Assembly (NCBI RefSeq): GCF_021484805.1
Contig: NZ_CP090557.1
Span: 2,864,001-2,928,000, forward strand
Direction: 5' to 3'
Source of the DNA: Tellurirhabdus bombi
GTDB lineage: Bacteria > Bacteroidota > Bacteroidia > Cytophagales > Spirosomataceae
Length of the DNA stretch: 64,000 bases
Shown: piece by piece, positions 26,837 to 35,792 of the stretch
Layout: every line of letters starts with the position of its first letter
Position numbering within the stretch: position 1 is the first letter of the stretch
Made by a program: the position numbers and the translations under genes
Notes under the pieces: generated by a model
Seen by the model: only the letters and a program-made list of their open reading frames with translations
Database searches by the model: none
What the model was told of the DNA's origin: nothing

Positions 26837-29107
26837 ATGAAACCTTTACGATTGTTGGTGGCTTGTGTTTGCTTGTGCTTACTGGCGCTAAATGGGTATG
26901 CGCAGAGCACACGGCTACGATCTGCCAACAAGCAGTTTGAAACGATGAGTTATCTCAACGCTGCCCGGGGGTACGAAGATTTTTTGCGGTCAGATAAGAA
27001 AAAAGACCCTGCGGAAACCCAGGAAGCGCTTACCAAACTAGCTTACAGCTACCGCTTATTGCAGGATTCGCGGAATGCAGAACGGGTGTATGCAGACCTG
27101 ATTCGGGATTTTCCAGACACAGATTCCAAAAATTACCTTTACTACGCACAAGCGCTGGCTTCCAACGGAAAATACCGGGAGTCGCAAAAGCTATATAGCC
27201 AGTACGGAGAAAAACAAACCAATGACCTCCGGGGGCGAACGTTTACGGTGTCTTACATGGACATGAGTAAATTTTATCAGGATTCTGCGTCCTACAAGGT
27301 TGATTTTCTGCCGATCAACTCCCGACAGGCCGATTTCAGCCCGATGTACTATCAGGGTGGATTGGTTTTTGTTTCAGGGCGTGAAGAATCAGGCATCATC
27401 AAGCGGATCTTTCAGTGGAACCAGACGCCTTTTTTTGATTTGTATTTCCAGCCAGATACCACCGAGTTAGTACGCATAGTTGATCCGGTACGAACGAGTG
27501 CGTTAGGAGGAGGGAATACAACGGCGGATGCGGCTAAGGAGCCTAAGCCGCTCCCTCTTTCGCGGACGGAAGTCTTTAGCCGGACGTTAAATACTAAATA
27601 CCACGAAGGGCCGGTTACTTTTTTCAAAGACCAATCAAAACTGATTTTTACCCGGAACAATACCAGTAAAGGCAAAAATGGGAAAAGCTCGGAAGGGGTG
27701 CGGAAGTTGAAACTGTTTATTGCCGAAAATGACAACGGAAGTTGGCGCAATGCAGAAGAGTTGCCTTTTTGCTCCAATGAATACTCAACGGGGCACCCGG
27801 CTTTATCGCCTGATGATACCAAGCTCTACTTCGTGTCGGACATGCCCGGCGGCTACGGTGGAACGGATATTTACGTTGTCGAATACAATAACGGCCAGTG
27901 GGGAACGCCAGTCAACATGGGCAAGGAAATCAATACGGAGGGCAATGAAATGTTTCCCTTCGTTGATCCAAACGGCCATCTTTATTTTGCCTCCGACGGT
28001 CATGAAGGCTTGGGGGGGCTAGATATTTTCTTTGCCGAACTGCACGAGGGCGTTGCTTACAAAGGCGTTAAGAACCTGGGCGCACCGATTAATTCGGAAA
28101 AAGATGATTTCGGATTGATTACGGATAAAAACCGCAAGTCGGGTTATTTCAGCAGCAACCGGAAACAGGGCATTTACGACGATGATATTTACCGCTTCAG
28201 TCGGGTTTGCAAGCAAATGGATGTGCTGGTGTTTGACGCCAAGACCCAAAAACCAATTTCGCTGGCCGACGTAAGAACCTTGCGAAACGGCGTTAATCAG
28301 GATTTGCGCCTGACCAGTGCCGAGGGACGGACAACGTTCTGTCTGGCTGGCAATACCGAGTATGAGTTTCGGGCTATCAAAGAAGGATATTCGCCCAATA
28401 CGGTTCGTTTTTCAACCTTAACGCAGTCCCAGAACCCGGTCATGTCGGTGTCTATTTATCTGGAAAAAACAGAAAATACACTCGTTAAAGGAACCGTTAA
28501 AACAGAGGTGAACCAACGCCCGGCGGAAGGAGTGCAAGTTATTCTGCGCAACGAAAAAGACAAGTCGGAGCAGAGCGTGACAACTGGCCCCGATGGGAAG
28601 TACGAGTTTGAAATGAAACCGGGAGCGCCTTATACCATTACAACCCAAAAAAATCGGTATGCGACCAATAAAGAACAATTGCCTAAAATGAAGCCCGGAA
28701 AAAATCCGAAAGTCATTGAAAGCGATCAGGGTTTATATGGAGAAGGGGATATTTTTGAACTAAAAAATATCTATTACGATTACGGAAAATTCTTCATTCG
28801 GCCAACGGCCGCCCGCGAGCTGGATCGGGTAGTAAGCATCCTGAAAAAATACCCGGCCATGAAAATCGAAGTGCGTTCGCACACCGATAGCCGCGCAACG
28901 GATACGTTTAATCTGCGTTTGTCGGAAAACCGCGCTCGCGCTGCGGTAGATTACATGGTGTCGCGGGGAATTGAGCCGGCACGGTTGACTGCCCAGGGGC
29001 TGGGTGAAACCGAACTGGTTAATGGCTGTGAAGATGGCGTAAAATGTGCTGAGCGGGACCACCAGCTCAACCGACGAACTGAATTTAAGGTTCTAGCGGT
29101 TAAGTAA
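26837..29107 (+). CDS. PorE-like OmpA-family protein with TPR and beta-propeller
   Basis: The start at 26837 gives MKPLRLLVACVCLCLLALNG, a signal peptide cleaved after YAQ; the frame is open 50 codons upstream without resembling a protein start. Domain order in the 756-residue product: TPR-like helices (about 25-115); a PD40-type propeller (GHPALSPDDTKLYFVSD and FPFVDPNGHLYFASDG repeats, about 155-455); a carboxypeptidase-regulatory-like beta domain (VKGTVKTEVNQRPAEGVQV); and a C-terminal OmpA peptidoglycan-binding domain (RSHTDSRATD, LSENRARAAVDYM). That order is the architecture of T9SS PorE. Several such paralogues are usual per genome, so the T9SS role is inferred. Confidence 0.85.
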   Translation: MKPLRLLVACVCLCLLALNGYAQSTRLRSANKQFETMSYLNAARGYEDFLRSDKKKDPAETQEALTKLAYSYRLLQDSRNAERVYADLIRDFPDTDSKNYLYYAQALASNGKYRESQKLYSQYGEKQTNDLRGRTFTVSYMDMSKFYQDSASYKVDFLPINSRQADFSPMYYQGGLVFVSGREESGIIKRIFQWNQTPFFDLYFQPDTTELVRIVDPVRTSALGGGNTTADAAKEPKPLPLSRTEVFSRTLNTKYHEGPVTFFKDQSKLIFTRNNTSKGKNGKSSEGVRKLKLFIAENDNGSWRNAEELPFCSNEYSTGHPALSPDDTKLYFVSDMPGGYGGTDIYVVEYNNGQWGTPVNMGKEINTEGNEMFPFVDPNGHLYFASDGHEGLGGLDIFFAELHEGVAYKGVKNLGAPINSEKDDFGLITDKNRKSGYFSSNRKQGIYDDDIYRFSRVCKQMDVLVFDAKTQKPISLADVRTLRNGVNQDLRLTSAEGRTTFCLAGNTEYEFRAIKEGYSPNTVRFSTLTQSQNPVMSVSIYLEKTENTLVKGTVKTEVNQRPAEGVQVILRNEKDKSEQSVTTGPDGKYEFEMKPGAPYTITTQKNRYATNKEQLPKMKPGKNPKVIESDQGLYGEGDIFELKNIYYDYGKFFIRPTAARELDRVVSILKKYPAMKIEVRSHTDSRATDTFNLRLSENRARAAVDYMVSRGIEPARLTAQGLGETELVNGCEDGVKCAERDHQLNRRTEFKVLAVK

Positions 29108-29123
29108 GAACGCGTTCTTTCAT

Positions 29124-29174
29124 CATTCGGGAGATCCATGAGCCATGCTGCTTAGGGGCCTCCCGAATTTTAGT
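29124..29174 (+). terminator. terminator of the PorE-like gene
   Basis: Arms ATTCGGGAG (29125-29133) and CTCCCGAAT (29160-29168) form a perfect 9-bp stem followed by TTTTAG. The 26-nt loop is long, so this is a moderate call. Confidence 0.65.
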
Positions 29175-29312
29175 TTCTTCCCAAAAATGCCCTTTTTGTT
29201 ACTCGCCAGGCTGTTTGTGCATCTTCTAGTGAATGGAATGGGCAGACATACTTAAAATATACTACTTTCGTTGCAAAAGAATAGCCTCCAGCTCACATCT
29301 CACCGACATCCT

Positions 29313-29435
29313 ATGCCTAACGAAACTGATCTACCTTCTTTTGTTCGCTCCTGGCGTCAGCTTTACGCCATCGTTATCGGTAGCCTGATACTGGAAATCG
29401 TCTTTTTCTACGGATTTATGCGTTATTTCTCATGA
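29313..29435 (+). CDS. 40-residue single-pass membrane protein, symporter partner
   Basis: A short frame read directly from the bases: 40 residues beginning MPNETDLPSFVRSW, then one hydrophobic helix (LYAIVIGSLILEIVFFYGFM). Its TGA overlaps the ATG of the following symporter gene (ATGA), the mark of translational coupling. Comparable tiny membrane proteins precede sodium/solute symporter genes in other bacteria, but this match is by arrangement only. It may be an accessory subunit. Confidence 0.7.
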   Translation: MPNETDLPSFVRSWRQLYAIVIGSLILEIVFFYGFMRYFS

Positions 29436-31135
29436 GTAGTCTGGATTGGCTGGTCCTGGTTGGAACGCTGGCCGTCATTACTATTTATGGACTAGTCCGG
29501 AGCCGGGGTAATAAAAACATGGATGATTACCTGCTGGCCGGAAATTCGCTGCCCTGGTACCACGTTTGTTTGTCAGTGATGGCAACCCAAGCCAGTGCGG
29601 TTACTTTTTTGTCGGCACCGGGGCAGGCCTATACCGACGGAATGCGGTTTGTCCAGTTTTATTTTGGTCTGCCTCTGGCGATGGTTGTTCTGGCCGTCAC
29701 CTTTGTTCCCATTTTTCACAAACTGAAAGTTTTTACGGCCTACGAATACCTGGAGTCGCGTTTTGACGCCCGGGTTCGTGTGTTGACTGCCTTGCTTTTT
29801 CTGATTCAGCGAGGTCTATCAACGGGTCTGTCTATTTACGCGCCTTCGATCATTCTGTCAACAATTTTAGGATGGAATATCTACTGGACCAATATCCTCA
29901 TGGGGGGAATTGTGCTGATGTATACAGTCACCGGCGGTACAAAGGCCATTTCGTATACCCACCTTCAACAAATGCTGATTGTAACGCTGGCCATGTTTCT
30001 GGCGGGCTGGATGACAGTTCATTTAATGCCCGATGAGATCGGGTTTACGGACGCCTTGCAGGTGGCCGGAAAATCCGGGCGGCTCAATACCATCGACCTG
30101 AAATTTGACCCTGATAGCCGCTACAATGTCTGGTCGGGCTTAATTGGTGGCTTTTTCTTGCAGCTATCTTATTTTGGGACCGATCAGTCGCAGGTGGGGC
30201 GCTACCTGACAGGGCAGACGGTAGGGCAGAGTCGGTTGGGTCTACTAGCCAACGGGATGCTAAAAATTCCCATGCAGTTTCTGATTCTCTTGGCAGGTGT
30301 GCTGGTTTTTGTTTTCTACCAATTCCAGCCGTCGCCTATCTTCTTCAACAAAGTCGAAACGGATGCGCTGAAAAAAAGCCCTTACGCCGCTCAGTACCAC
30401 CAGTTGGAGCAGCAGCACACCCAACTTGAAACCCAACGCCAGCAAGCGATTATAAGCCTGAATAAGGCTTTGAACAACGACAATGAGCGTGCCGTTGAGG
30501 AAGCAAGAACGTTAATTCAGACCACCGATACGCAGGAGCGAAGCATCAAGCAGCAAACCGTCGATCTGATCAAGAAAAACAATCCAGCCGCTGATGTTAG
30601 CGACGTCAATTACATTTTCCTTCGCTTTGTGCTCGATTATTTGCCGCATGGCTTAATTGGCTTACTGATTGCGGTAATATTCAGCGCCTCGATGGGCTCC
30701 ATTGCGGCGGCGTATAATTCCTTGGCTTCAACGACCGTCGTTGATATCTACAAGCGGCTGATTCGGCAGAAAAGCGAAGACAAGCATTACCTGCTGGCTT
30801 CGAAGGTATCGACCGTTATCTGGGGCGTATTCTGCATTTTTGTGGCTCAATTCGCCAACCGCCTGGGAAGCATGATTGAGGCCGTTAATATTCTGGGCTC
30901 GCTGTTTTATGGCGTTATTCTGGGAATATTTCTGATTGCTTTTTACTGCAAATCCATTGGGCCGAAAGCCACGTTCTGGGCGGCTATATTAGGTGAGATC
31001 CTGGTAGTACTTTGCTATTACTACGAAGTGACGGCGTTTTTATGGCTTAACGTGATCGGTTGCCTGCTTGTCGTTGGAATTGCCTGGATTTTAAAAATGA
31101 TGCTGGGAGAAAAAGCGCCCGTCCCAAGCGACTAA
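29432..31135 (+). CDS. sodium:solute symporter (SSS family)
   Basis: 567 residues with about 13 hydrophobic helices. DDYLLAGNSLPWYHVCLSVMATQASAVTFLSAPG and the GTDQSQVGRYLTG region are hallmark SSS segments. An unusual soluble insertion of some 80 residues (about 305-385), rich in Gln, Glu and Lys and with coiled-coil character (YHQLEQQHTQLETQRQQA), interrupts the transmembrane region. It probably imports a sugar, amino acid or carboxylate with sodium; the substrate cannot be told. It is translationally coupled to the 40-residue protein upstream and ends in a bidirectional terminator. Confidence 0.92.
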   Translation: MSSLDWLVLVGTLAVITIYGLVRSRGNKNMDDYLLAGNSLPWYHVCLSVMATQASAVTFLSAPGQAYTDGMRFVQFYFGLPLAMVVLAVTFVPIFHKLKVFTAYEYLESRFDARVRVLTALLFLIQRGLSTGLSIYAPSIILSTILGWNIYWTNILMGGIVLMYTVTGGTKAISYTHLQQMLIVTLAMFLAGWMTVHLMPDEIGFTDALQVAGKSGRLNTIDLKFDPDSRYNVWSGLIGGFFLQLSYFGTDQSQVGRYLTGQTVGQSRLGLLANGMLKIPMQFLILLAGVLVFVFYQFQPSPIFFNKVETDALKKSPYAAQYHQLEQQHTQLETQRQQAIISLNKALNNDNERAVEEARTLIQTTDTQERSIKQQTVDLIKKNNPAADVSDVNYIFLRFVLDYLPHGLIGLLIAVIFSASMGSIAAAYNSLASTTVVDIYKRLIRQKSEDKHYLLASKVSTVIWGVFCIFVAQFANRLGSMIEAVNILGSLFYGVILGIFLIAFYCKSIGPKATFWAAILGEILVVLCYYYEVTAFLWLNVIGCLLVVGIAWILKMMLGEKAPVPSD

Positions 31136-31140
31136 CAAAG

Positions 31141-31172
31141 ACAAAAGGCCCGTCGTATGGCGGGCCTTTTGT
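31141..31172. terminator. bidirectional terminator
   Basis: A perfect 12-bp stem (31141-31152 with 31161-31172) and 8-nt loop between convergent genes. Arms carry AAAA on one side and TTTT on the other. Confidence 0.85.
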
Positions 31173-31188
31173 AAATTGGGCATCAGAA

Positions 31189-32079
31189 TTACTTCTTCTT
31201 TTTCTTTACCAACTGTGCTGGTTTAGGCAGTGCCGCCTGAAAGTCACTAACATTCTTGGCGATGGCGTCCTTAAAGAAGCCGAATGATTGATCGCCAGAC
31301 GTTTCGCCCAAGGCCAATGCCTTCTGAGCGAGGGGCAACGCTTCGGCTACCTTTCCCATTTTAGCCAGAATTTGTGCTTTGGTCCACACATTCCGGTAGG
31401 TTTCCTTCAAACCGATGGATTTATCTACCCAAGCCAACGCCTGATCCAGATTACGGCCTTTTGACAGGCTCCAGTTAGCTGCCTGCGTTAAAACCGCTGG
31501 GTCTTCGGGTTTCTCGGCTACGGCTTTCTCCAGGTTTTCCTGAGCGGTCTCGTTCACATCAACGCGAAGATCAGCGGCAGCTTTGATGTTTGCCCAGGCG
31601 ATATTTAGCTTTGCTGTACTGTCAGTTAGGTCACTGAAACCAATGAAGAACGATTCTACTTTTTCGTTGCTGGGAGTGGCCTTGATTTTTACACGCAGCG
31701 CATCTTCTTCCTGTTTGTAAGCGTCGGTGCTGGCGGACGTATTTTTGTTGAAAATCAGCGTCCATTCACCTTGGGCCGGAATTGTAAAGAGCGAGTAAGT
31801 GCCAGCCGTAAGTTTTTCTCCTTCTACCACCACATCAGTAGTTGTCTGGAAAGTCGTTGCGGAGTTAGCACCGGTCCGCCAGAGCTGGCCATAAGGCACT
31901 AGCTGACCAAAAATTTCGCGGCCTTTTACCGCGGGACGTGAATATTTTACCGTAAAATCGGTCACGCCAACAGTCTGCACACTCGTTGCGCCAGGACTTG
32001 GCTGAGGAAGCTTGATTTGGGCGGTAGCCAACTGAGCAACAAGGCAAAGCGCGGCTGCCTGGAGGAGTAATTTCTTCAT
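31189..32079 (-). CDS. DUF2911 secreted protein with TPR-like C-terminus
   Basis: 296 residues. A signal peptide (LLQAAALCLVAQLATAQ) is followed by DUF2911 (about 25-180) with PSPGATSVQTVGVTDFTVKYSRP, GQLVPYGQLWRTGANSATT and GTYSLFTIPAQGEWTLIFNK. A C-terminal helical region (about 185-285) has TPR-like repeats (LTQAANWSLSKGRNLDQALAWVDKSI). DUF2911 proteins are common in Bacteroidota and of unknown function. The C-terminus ends in KKKK, which is odd for an exported protein but reads directly from the bases. Confidence 0.85.
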   Translation of the reverse strand: MKKLLLQAAALCLVAQLATAQIKLPQPSPGATSVQTVGVTDFTVKYSRPAVKGREIFGQLVPYGQLWRTGANSATTFQTTTDVVVEGEKLTAGTYSLFTIPAQGEWTLIFNKNTSASTDAYKQEEDALRVKIKATPSNEKVESFFIGFSDLTDSTAKLNIAWANIKAAADLRVDVNETAQENLEKAVAEKPEDPAVLTQAANWSLSKGRNLDQALAWVDKSIGLKETYRNVWTKAQILAKMGKVAEALPLAQKALALGETSGDQSFGFFKDAIAKNVSDFQAALPKPAQLVKKKKK

Positions 32080-32162
32080 TGCTTATAGATTAAAAGTAAC
32101 AAGTGGTTTTAACAACTACGAAATTGCGTCTTTTCGCTCAGAAAGAAAAACGGGACAGCGCT

Positions 32163-32170
32163 TAACTTTG
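32163..32170 (+). promoter_or_regulatory. -7 box immediately before the NUDIX start
   Basis: TAACTTTG matches TAnnTTTG exactly and ends 5 nt before the ATG at 32176. The transcript would start at or next to the initiation codon. Confidence 0.55.
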
Positions 32171-32175
32171 TGGTT

Positions 32176-32730
32176 ATGCATCGTCAAACTCTACTTTCTT
32201 TACTGGAAGCCTACACGCCTGCCGACACGAATGAGCAGGCGATGTGGCAAGAAACCCTTCACTTTGTGCAAAATCAGCCGGACTGTTTTCAGCGTACCTT
32301 GTTGATTGGCCACATTACTGGATCAGCCTGGCTTGTTAGCCCAGATCGGCAGCAGGCAGTTTTAATTCACCACCGGAAGCTGGACCGTTGGTTTCAAGCG
32401 GGAGGGCATTGTGACGGCGATCCGAACGTTGCAGCCGTGGCGCGTCGCGAAGCAGAAGAGGAAACTGGCTTACTCAGACTGCACTTACTCAACTCCGCTG
32501 TATTCGATGTAGATGTTCATCCTATCCCGGAACGAGGCGCTGAGCCAGCGCATTATCATTATGACATTCGTTTTCTGTTTGAGGCTGATCCCGCCGAGCC
32601 GTTCACGCATACTGCCGAAACAAAAGACATCCGTTGGGTACCCCTGGAAGCCATCAACGCCTTGACCGATTCCGAATCGATCCTGCGTATGGTCCGTAAA
32701 ACGAAAAGCAATAACCTTATGGGTCAGTAA
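32176..32730 (+). CDS. NUDIX hydrolase
   Basis: 184 residues. The Nudix box runs GHCDGDPNVAAVARREAEEETGL: the REAEEETG core with its metal-binding Glu residues is intact, while the first box Glu is replaced, a substitution seen in the subfamily with a GGHxDGD pattern. It hydrolyses a nucleoside diphosphate linked to another moiety; the substrate is unknown. I prefer the ATG at 32176 over a GTG at 32170 because a -7 promoter box overlaps the latter. The transcript may be leaderless. Confidence 0.88.
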   Translation: MHRQTLLSLLEAYTPADTNEQAMWQETLHFVQNQPDCFQRTLLIGHITGSAWLVSPDRQQAVLIHHRKLDRWFQAGGHCDGDPNVAAVARREAEEETGLLRLHLLNSAVFDVDVHPIPERGAEPAHYHYDIRFLFEADPAEPFTHTAETKDIRWVPLEAINALTDSESILRMVRKTKSNNLMGQ

Positions 32731-32795
32731 ATTAGGGAAATCTCCATTTTTATTAGAATGTTATTAGAATTGATATTAACTACAAACGTAGTAGA

Positions 32796-32803
32796 TAGTT
32801 TTG
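32796..32803 (+). promoter_or_regulatory. -7 box for the 32857 gene
   Basis: TAGTTTTG fits TAnnTTTG, with a TTG 23 nt upstream. It predicts a leader of about 45 nt. Confidence 0.45.
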
Positions 32804-32856
32804 TTGTTATATTGTCAAGTCGTTAAGACTAAGTACAACAAAACCACAGAAACACT

Positions 32857-33261
32857 ATGAAACCTTCATTGCTTACCTTGGCCGGTGTGCTGGCGATAGC
32901 ATTGACCATACCTGCATTTGCGCAAGACAATTCGAATAATAATGTAATGGTCTCACCACATAATTATAAGCATCCTGACAAAGCCAAAGCGGCGGCTCCA
33001 TCGCAAGCCAATATCGAATTCAGGAGGGCAAAAGTGAAAGATCAGAACATAGCGAGCTACCGGGAGCAACAACGTCGCGGTGGTCAGTTAGAATCGGCAA
33101 TTGCTGTTCCGGCCAGTTCGATGGCTTCGGTAAATCGCAATTATAAGCAGCAAAACAACCTGGTGAAAGGCAAGACGGCAAAAGCTGCTCCTGTCGAGGT
33201 AGCGGTTAAAACGCCGGTTCCAGCACCGCAGGTTGAAACGGCCGATAACACGGGGAATTAA
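32857..33261 (+). CDS. small secreted protein of unknown function
   Basis: 134 residues with a clear signal peptide (LTLAGVLAIALTIPAFAQ). The mature part is basic, Asn/Gln/Lys-rich, and apparently unstructured, with the tail AAPVEVAVKTPVPAPQVE being Pro/Val-rich. There is no recognised domain. It has its own promoter and a terminator. It may be a periplasmic or surface-coating protein; function unknown. Confidence 0.7.
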   Translation: MKPSLLTLAGVLAIALTIPAFAQDNSNNNVMVSPHNYKHPDKAKAAAPSQANIEFRRAKVKDQNIASYREQQRRGGQLESAIAVPASSMASVNRNYKQQNNLVKGKTAKAAPVEVAVKTPVPAPQVETADNTGN

Positions 33262-33285
33262 ACTTCATAAATAGACTATACCAGA

Positions 33286-33317
33286 AAGCCGCTTCATTAC
33301 GAGGCGGCTTTTTTCAT
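33286..33317 (+). terminator. terminator of the 32857 gene
   Basis: AGCCGCTTC and GAGGCGGCT pair (one wobble) around a 5-nt loop, followed by TTTTTT. Confidence 0.8.
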
Positions 33318-33334
33318 TTAGTGGCAGAATACTA

Positions 33335-34984
33335 TTACTGCTTCAGTAGTTTTACAGTACGTTGCGCAGCGTTGTTAGAAAGAGTTAGAAAGTACATGCC
33401 TGGTGCCAGCCGTAAGGGGCTTAACGTCAGATTGGCCACTTGATCCGTTGAATACCGTTGTTTCCAGATCACCTGTCCGGTTACGCTGGTTAACGTGGCA
33501 TCCATAACCTGATTCAAGGGAAGCTCGTTCCATAACACGGTCAGTCGGTCGGCGTCGGTAAACGGATTTGGGTAAATCTGGAACGAAAATTTTTCGTTGG
33601 CAAACGTGCTGGCTCGGCTAAAATGCGGTATGCCATAACCTAGCTCGGCGTCGGGCGTGCCATATTGACTACCCGACTGCCGCAAACTTTCAATGATTTG
33701 CTGGGCCGACAGGCGCGGGAAGGCTTGCCACAAACCGGTCGCCAGAGCGGCTACTAAAGGAGCCGAAAAAGAGGTGCCGTTACCCGTGGCGATGCTGCCG
33801 CCGGGTGTGCCAAGCACGGTGCCAAGTCCCGTAGCAACCAAATCGGGTTTGACACGTCCGTCTGAAGTGGGTCCAAAGGAACTGAAAGAGGCTTTTCGGC
33901 CCTCGACATTGACGGCCCCGATGGCCAACACCGTAGCGACATCGGCAGGTGGGGCAATGTATTTCCAGTTACTAGCCCCTTCATTGCCCGCCGAAACGAC
34001 CACAACCATGCCTGCTTCCGACGCCCAGCGAGCCGCCCGACTCACCAGTGTAGTCTGTCCATCGAGGTCTTTGTACGTGTGATTTTGAGCTGGGTCATCA
34101 AAGGTGGTATAGCCTAAAGACGAGTTGATTACGTCGGCACCGGTGCTGTCAGCATATTCCGCGCCTAGCAACCAGTTGGCTTCTTCGATGGGCATTTCGG
34201 AGCCGCCTTCTTCCGTTCGAAGCAGTAGATATGAAGCCCGGTAAGCAGGGCCGATTAACTGGCTTTCGGAATACCCCGCCATAATCGATAATACATTCAG
34301 ACCGTGCGAGTCATCTTCGTAAACGCTGGATTCTTTCCGAACAAAATCATACGTGCCAACAATCTTGTTATCCTGAAACAGGTGTTGTAGGTAAGGCATG
34401 GTATTCGCATTGCGGAAGCCCGCGTCCAAAATAGCCACCAGCATCCCTTCGCCGTGAAACCCCTTTTCGTGCATTTTGTCAACTCCAATCTGAACCAGCT
34501 GGTTGGTGGAAATACCGTACGAAGTTGGCCCTTCCATGCCGTCTAGTTTGCTTGCTGATCGATTTTGAGTAGCGGTAGTTGGAGGCGATAAAGTATAACT
34601 GGCCCGAACATTACCCAATGCCCGGTTATTTTCAATGCCTTTTACAAAGGGGAGCGCCTGTACCTTGGCCAGCGTTGCTTCGTCGGACTGGATAAGCACG
34701 GCATTGCTCCAACGCGAGGTAAACCAGACCGTTGCGCCCGCGGCCCGGATGGCACTTACGTAGGACGGGTTAACAGGCAAATCGCGTTCGGTTAAGGCAA
34801 TGTTTTGCTTGTTGCGTCGCTGAATAGACCGCACCGATAGAAACTGTTCTGGTCGTGCAATCGAATAAGGCGAATTGGCTTTATCAGTCAAAAGGACGAG
34901 GTATTTGCGGGAAGTTGTTTGCGCCCAAATTTCAGTGGTAACCAAAGTCAGAACCAGAGAAAGCAGCAGTATCGTCTTTTTCAT
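33335..34984 (-). CDS. S8-family subtilisin-like serine protease with T9SS sorting domain
   Basis: 549 residues. A signal peptide (LLSLVLTLVTTEIWAQ) is followed by an inhibitor-like prodomain (about 25-110). The S8 catalytic domain carries its triad in AILDAGF (Asp), DDSHGLNV (His) and NGTSFSAPLVAAL (Ser). The C-terminal sorting tail begins at FQIYPNPFTDAD and ends with GMYFLTLSNNAAQRTVKLLKQ. It is a secreted or cell-surface protease exported by the T9SS. It lies 25 nt downstream of a lipoprotein gene, probably in one transcript. Confidence 0.94.
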   Translation of the reverse strand: MKKTILLLSLVLTLVTTEIWAQTTSRKYLVLLTDKANSPYSIARPEQFLSVRSIQRRNKQNIALTERDLPVNPSYVSAIRAAGATVWFTSRWSNAVLIQSDEATLAKVQALPFVKGIENNRALGNVRASYTLSPPTTATQNRSASKLDGMEGPTSYGISTNQLVQIGVDKMHEKGFHGEGMLVAILDAGFRNANTMPYLQHLFQDNKIVGTYDFVRKESSVYEDDSHGLNVLSIMAGYSESQLIGPAYRASYLLLRTEEGGSEMPIEEANWLLGAEYADSTGADVINSSLGYTTFDDPAQNHTYKDLDGQTTLVSRAARWASEAGMVVVVSAGNEGASNWKYIAPPADVATVLAIGAVNVEGRKASFSSFGPTSDGRVKPDLVATGLGTVLGTPGGSIATGNGTSFSAPLVAALATGLWQAFPRLSAQQIIESLRQSGSQYGTPDAELGYGIPHFSRASTFANEKFSFQIYPNPFTDADRLTVLWNELPLNQVMDATLTSVTGQVIWKQRYSTDQVANLTLSPLRLAPGMYFLTLSNNAAQRTVKLLKQ

Positions 34985-35009
34985 TGCCGTAAAGCCTATT
35001 ATAATTTAG

Positions 35010-35687
35010 TTATGGTTTTCCGTACGACCGTAGCCGGACAAACTGCCGAATTCCAAAATCAATCTGTCCCGATCCAACGCAGCTAGGCGTTGACGAGCAG
35101 AACTGAAGCTGGATGCGTTCGCGGTAAATCATGCCGACTGTTCGGGCGTATACTTCCACTCGCTTATCCTGATTAACCAGCGTTGAGTCGTTTTGTTGAA
35201 GAATCGTGACAGTCTCTGGAAACGTCTGATTCAGAACGCTGAAAGGCTGCCTCATATTGCGAAATTGATAGTCATCCGCCCCCAGCGTATTAAAAGCATT
35301 TCCGTTCCATAACGATTGATCATCAACGGGGAAAATTAGTTTAACATAATCCAGATTATTGTCTGTCCGAATCAGCTGATCATGGCTTAAACGAACGCTG
35401 CTGATGGAGTCAGGTTGCCAGGCTTGATTTTCGGTAGAACGGCGGGAACGCTCAAGCCGGTAAGTGGCAGCTCCCAATGATGTGGTAAGCTCTTCGCGGA
35501 TTTGGTAGGTTCGGTTAATCGGTGCTGCCCCCAATGAATACTGTTGTTCTGTTACATCATAAATCCAGAAACGACCTGTTTCCAAAGGAAAAAAATCGTA
35601 ACCTGCCGCAACCGGCTCCGTTTTGGATTGGCAAGTAATCAGACAAAAAGAAAGCAAAACAAGTAGGGATAGATAGGAATATTTCAT
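35010..35687 (-). CDS. lipoprotein of unknown function
   Basis: 225 residues. The signal peptide ends in the lipobox LITCQS. The mature part begins YDFFPLETGRFWIYDV, a start frequent in Bacteroidota lipoproteins made of beta strands. There is no catalytic motif. Upstream of and probably co-transcribed with the S8 protease, so it could help its folding or surface retention; that is inference from position. Confidence 0.7.
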   Translation of the reverse strand: MKYSYLSLLVLLSFCLITCQSKTEPVAAGYDFFPLETGRFWIYDVTEQQYSLGAAPINRTYQIREELTTSLGAATYRLERSRRSTENQAWQPDSISSVRLSHDQLIRTDNNLDYVKLIFPVDDQSLWNGNAFNTLGADDYQFRNMRQPFSVLNQTFPETVTILQQNDSTLVNQDKRVEVYARTVGMIYRERIQLQFCSSTPSCVGSGQIDFGIRQFVRLRSYGKP

Positions 35688-35734
35688 AGACCCAAATTAG
35701 CTTTTTTTGCTCAAATCAGTTCGACTAATTTCAA

Positions 35735-35775
35735 TAAAAAAGGTCGCGTTAGCTGCTTAGACAACGCGACCTTTC
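35735..35775 (-). terminator. terminator of glnS
   Basis: AAGGTCGCGTT (35740-35750) and AACGCGACCTT (35763-35773) form a perfect 11-bp stem. On the minus strand a T run follows. It lies 20 nt beyond the glnS stop. Confidence 0.85.
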
Positions 35776-35792
35776 TATAAAGAAGAACTAGT

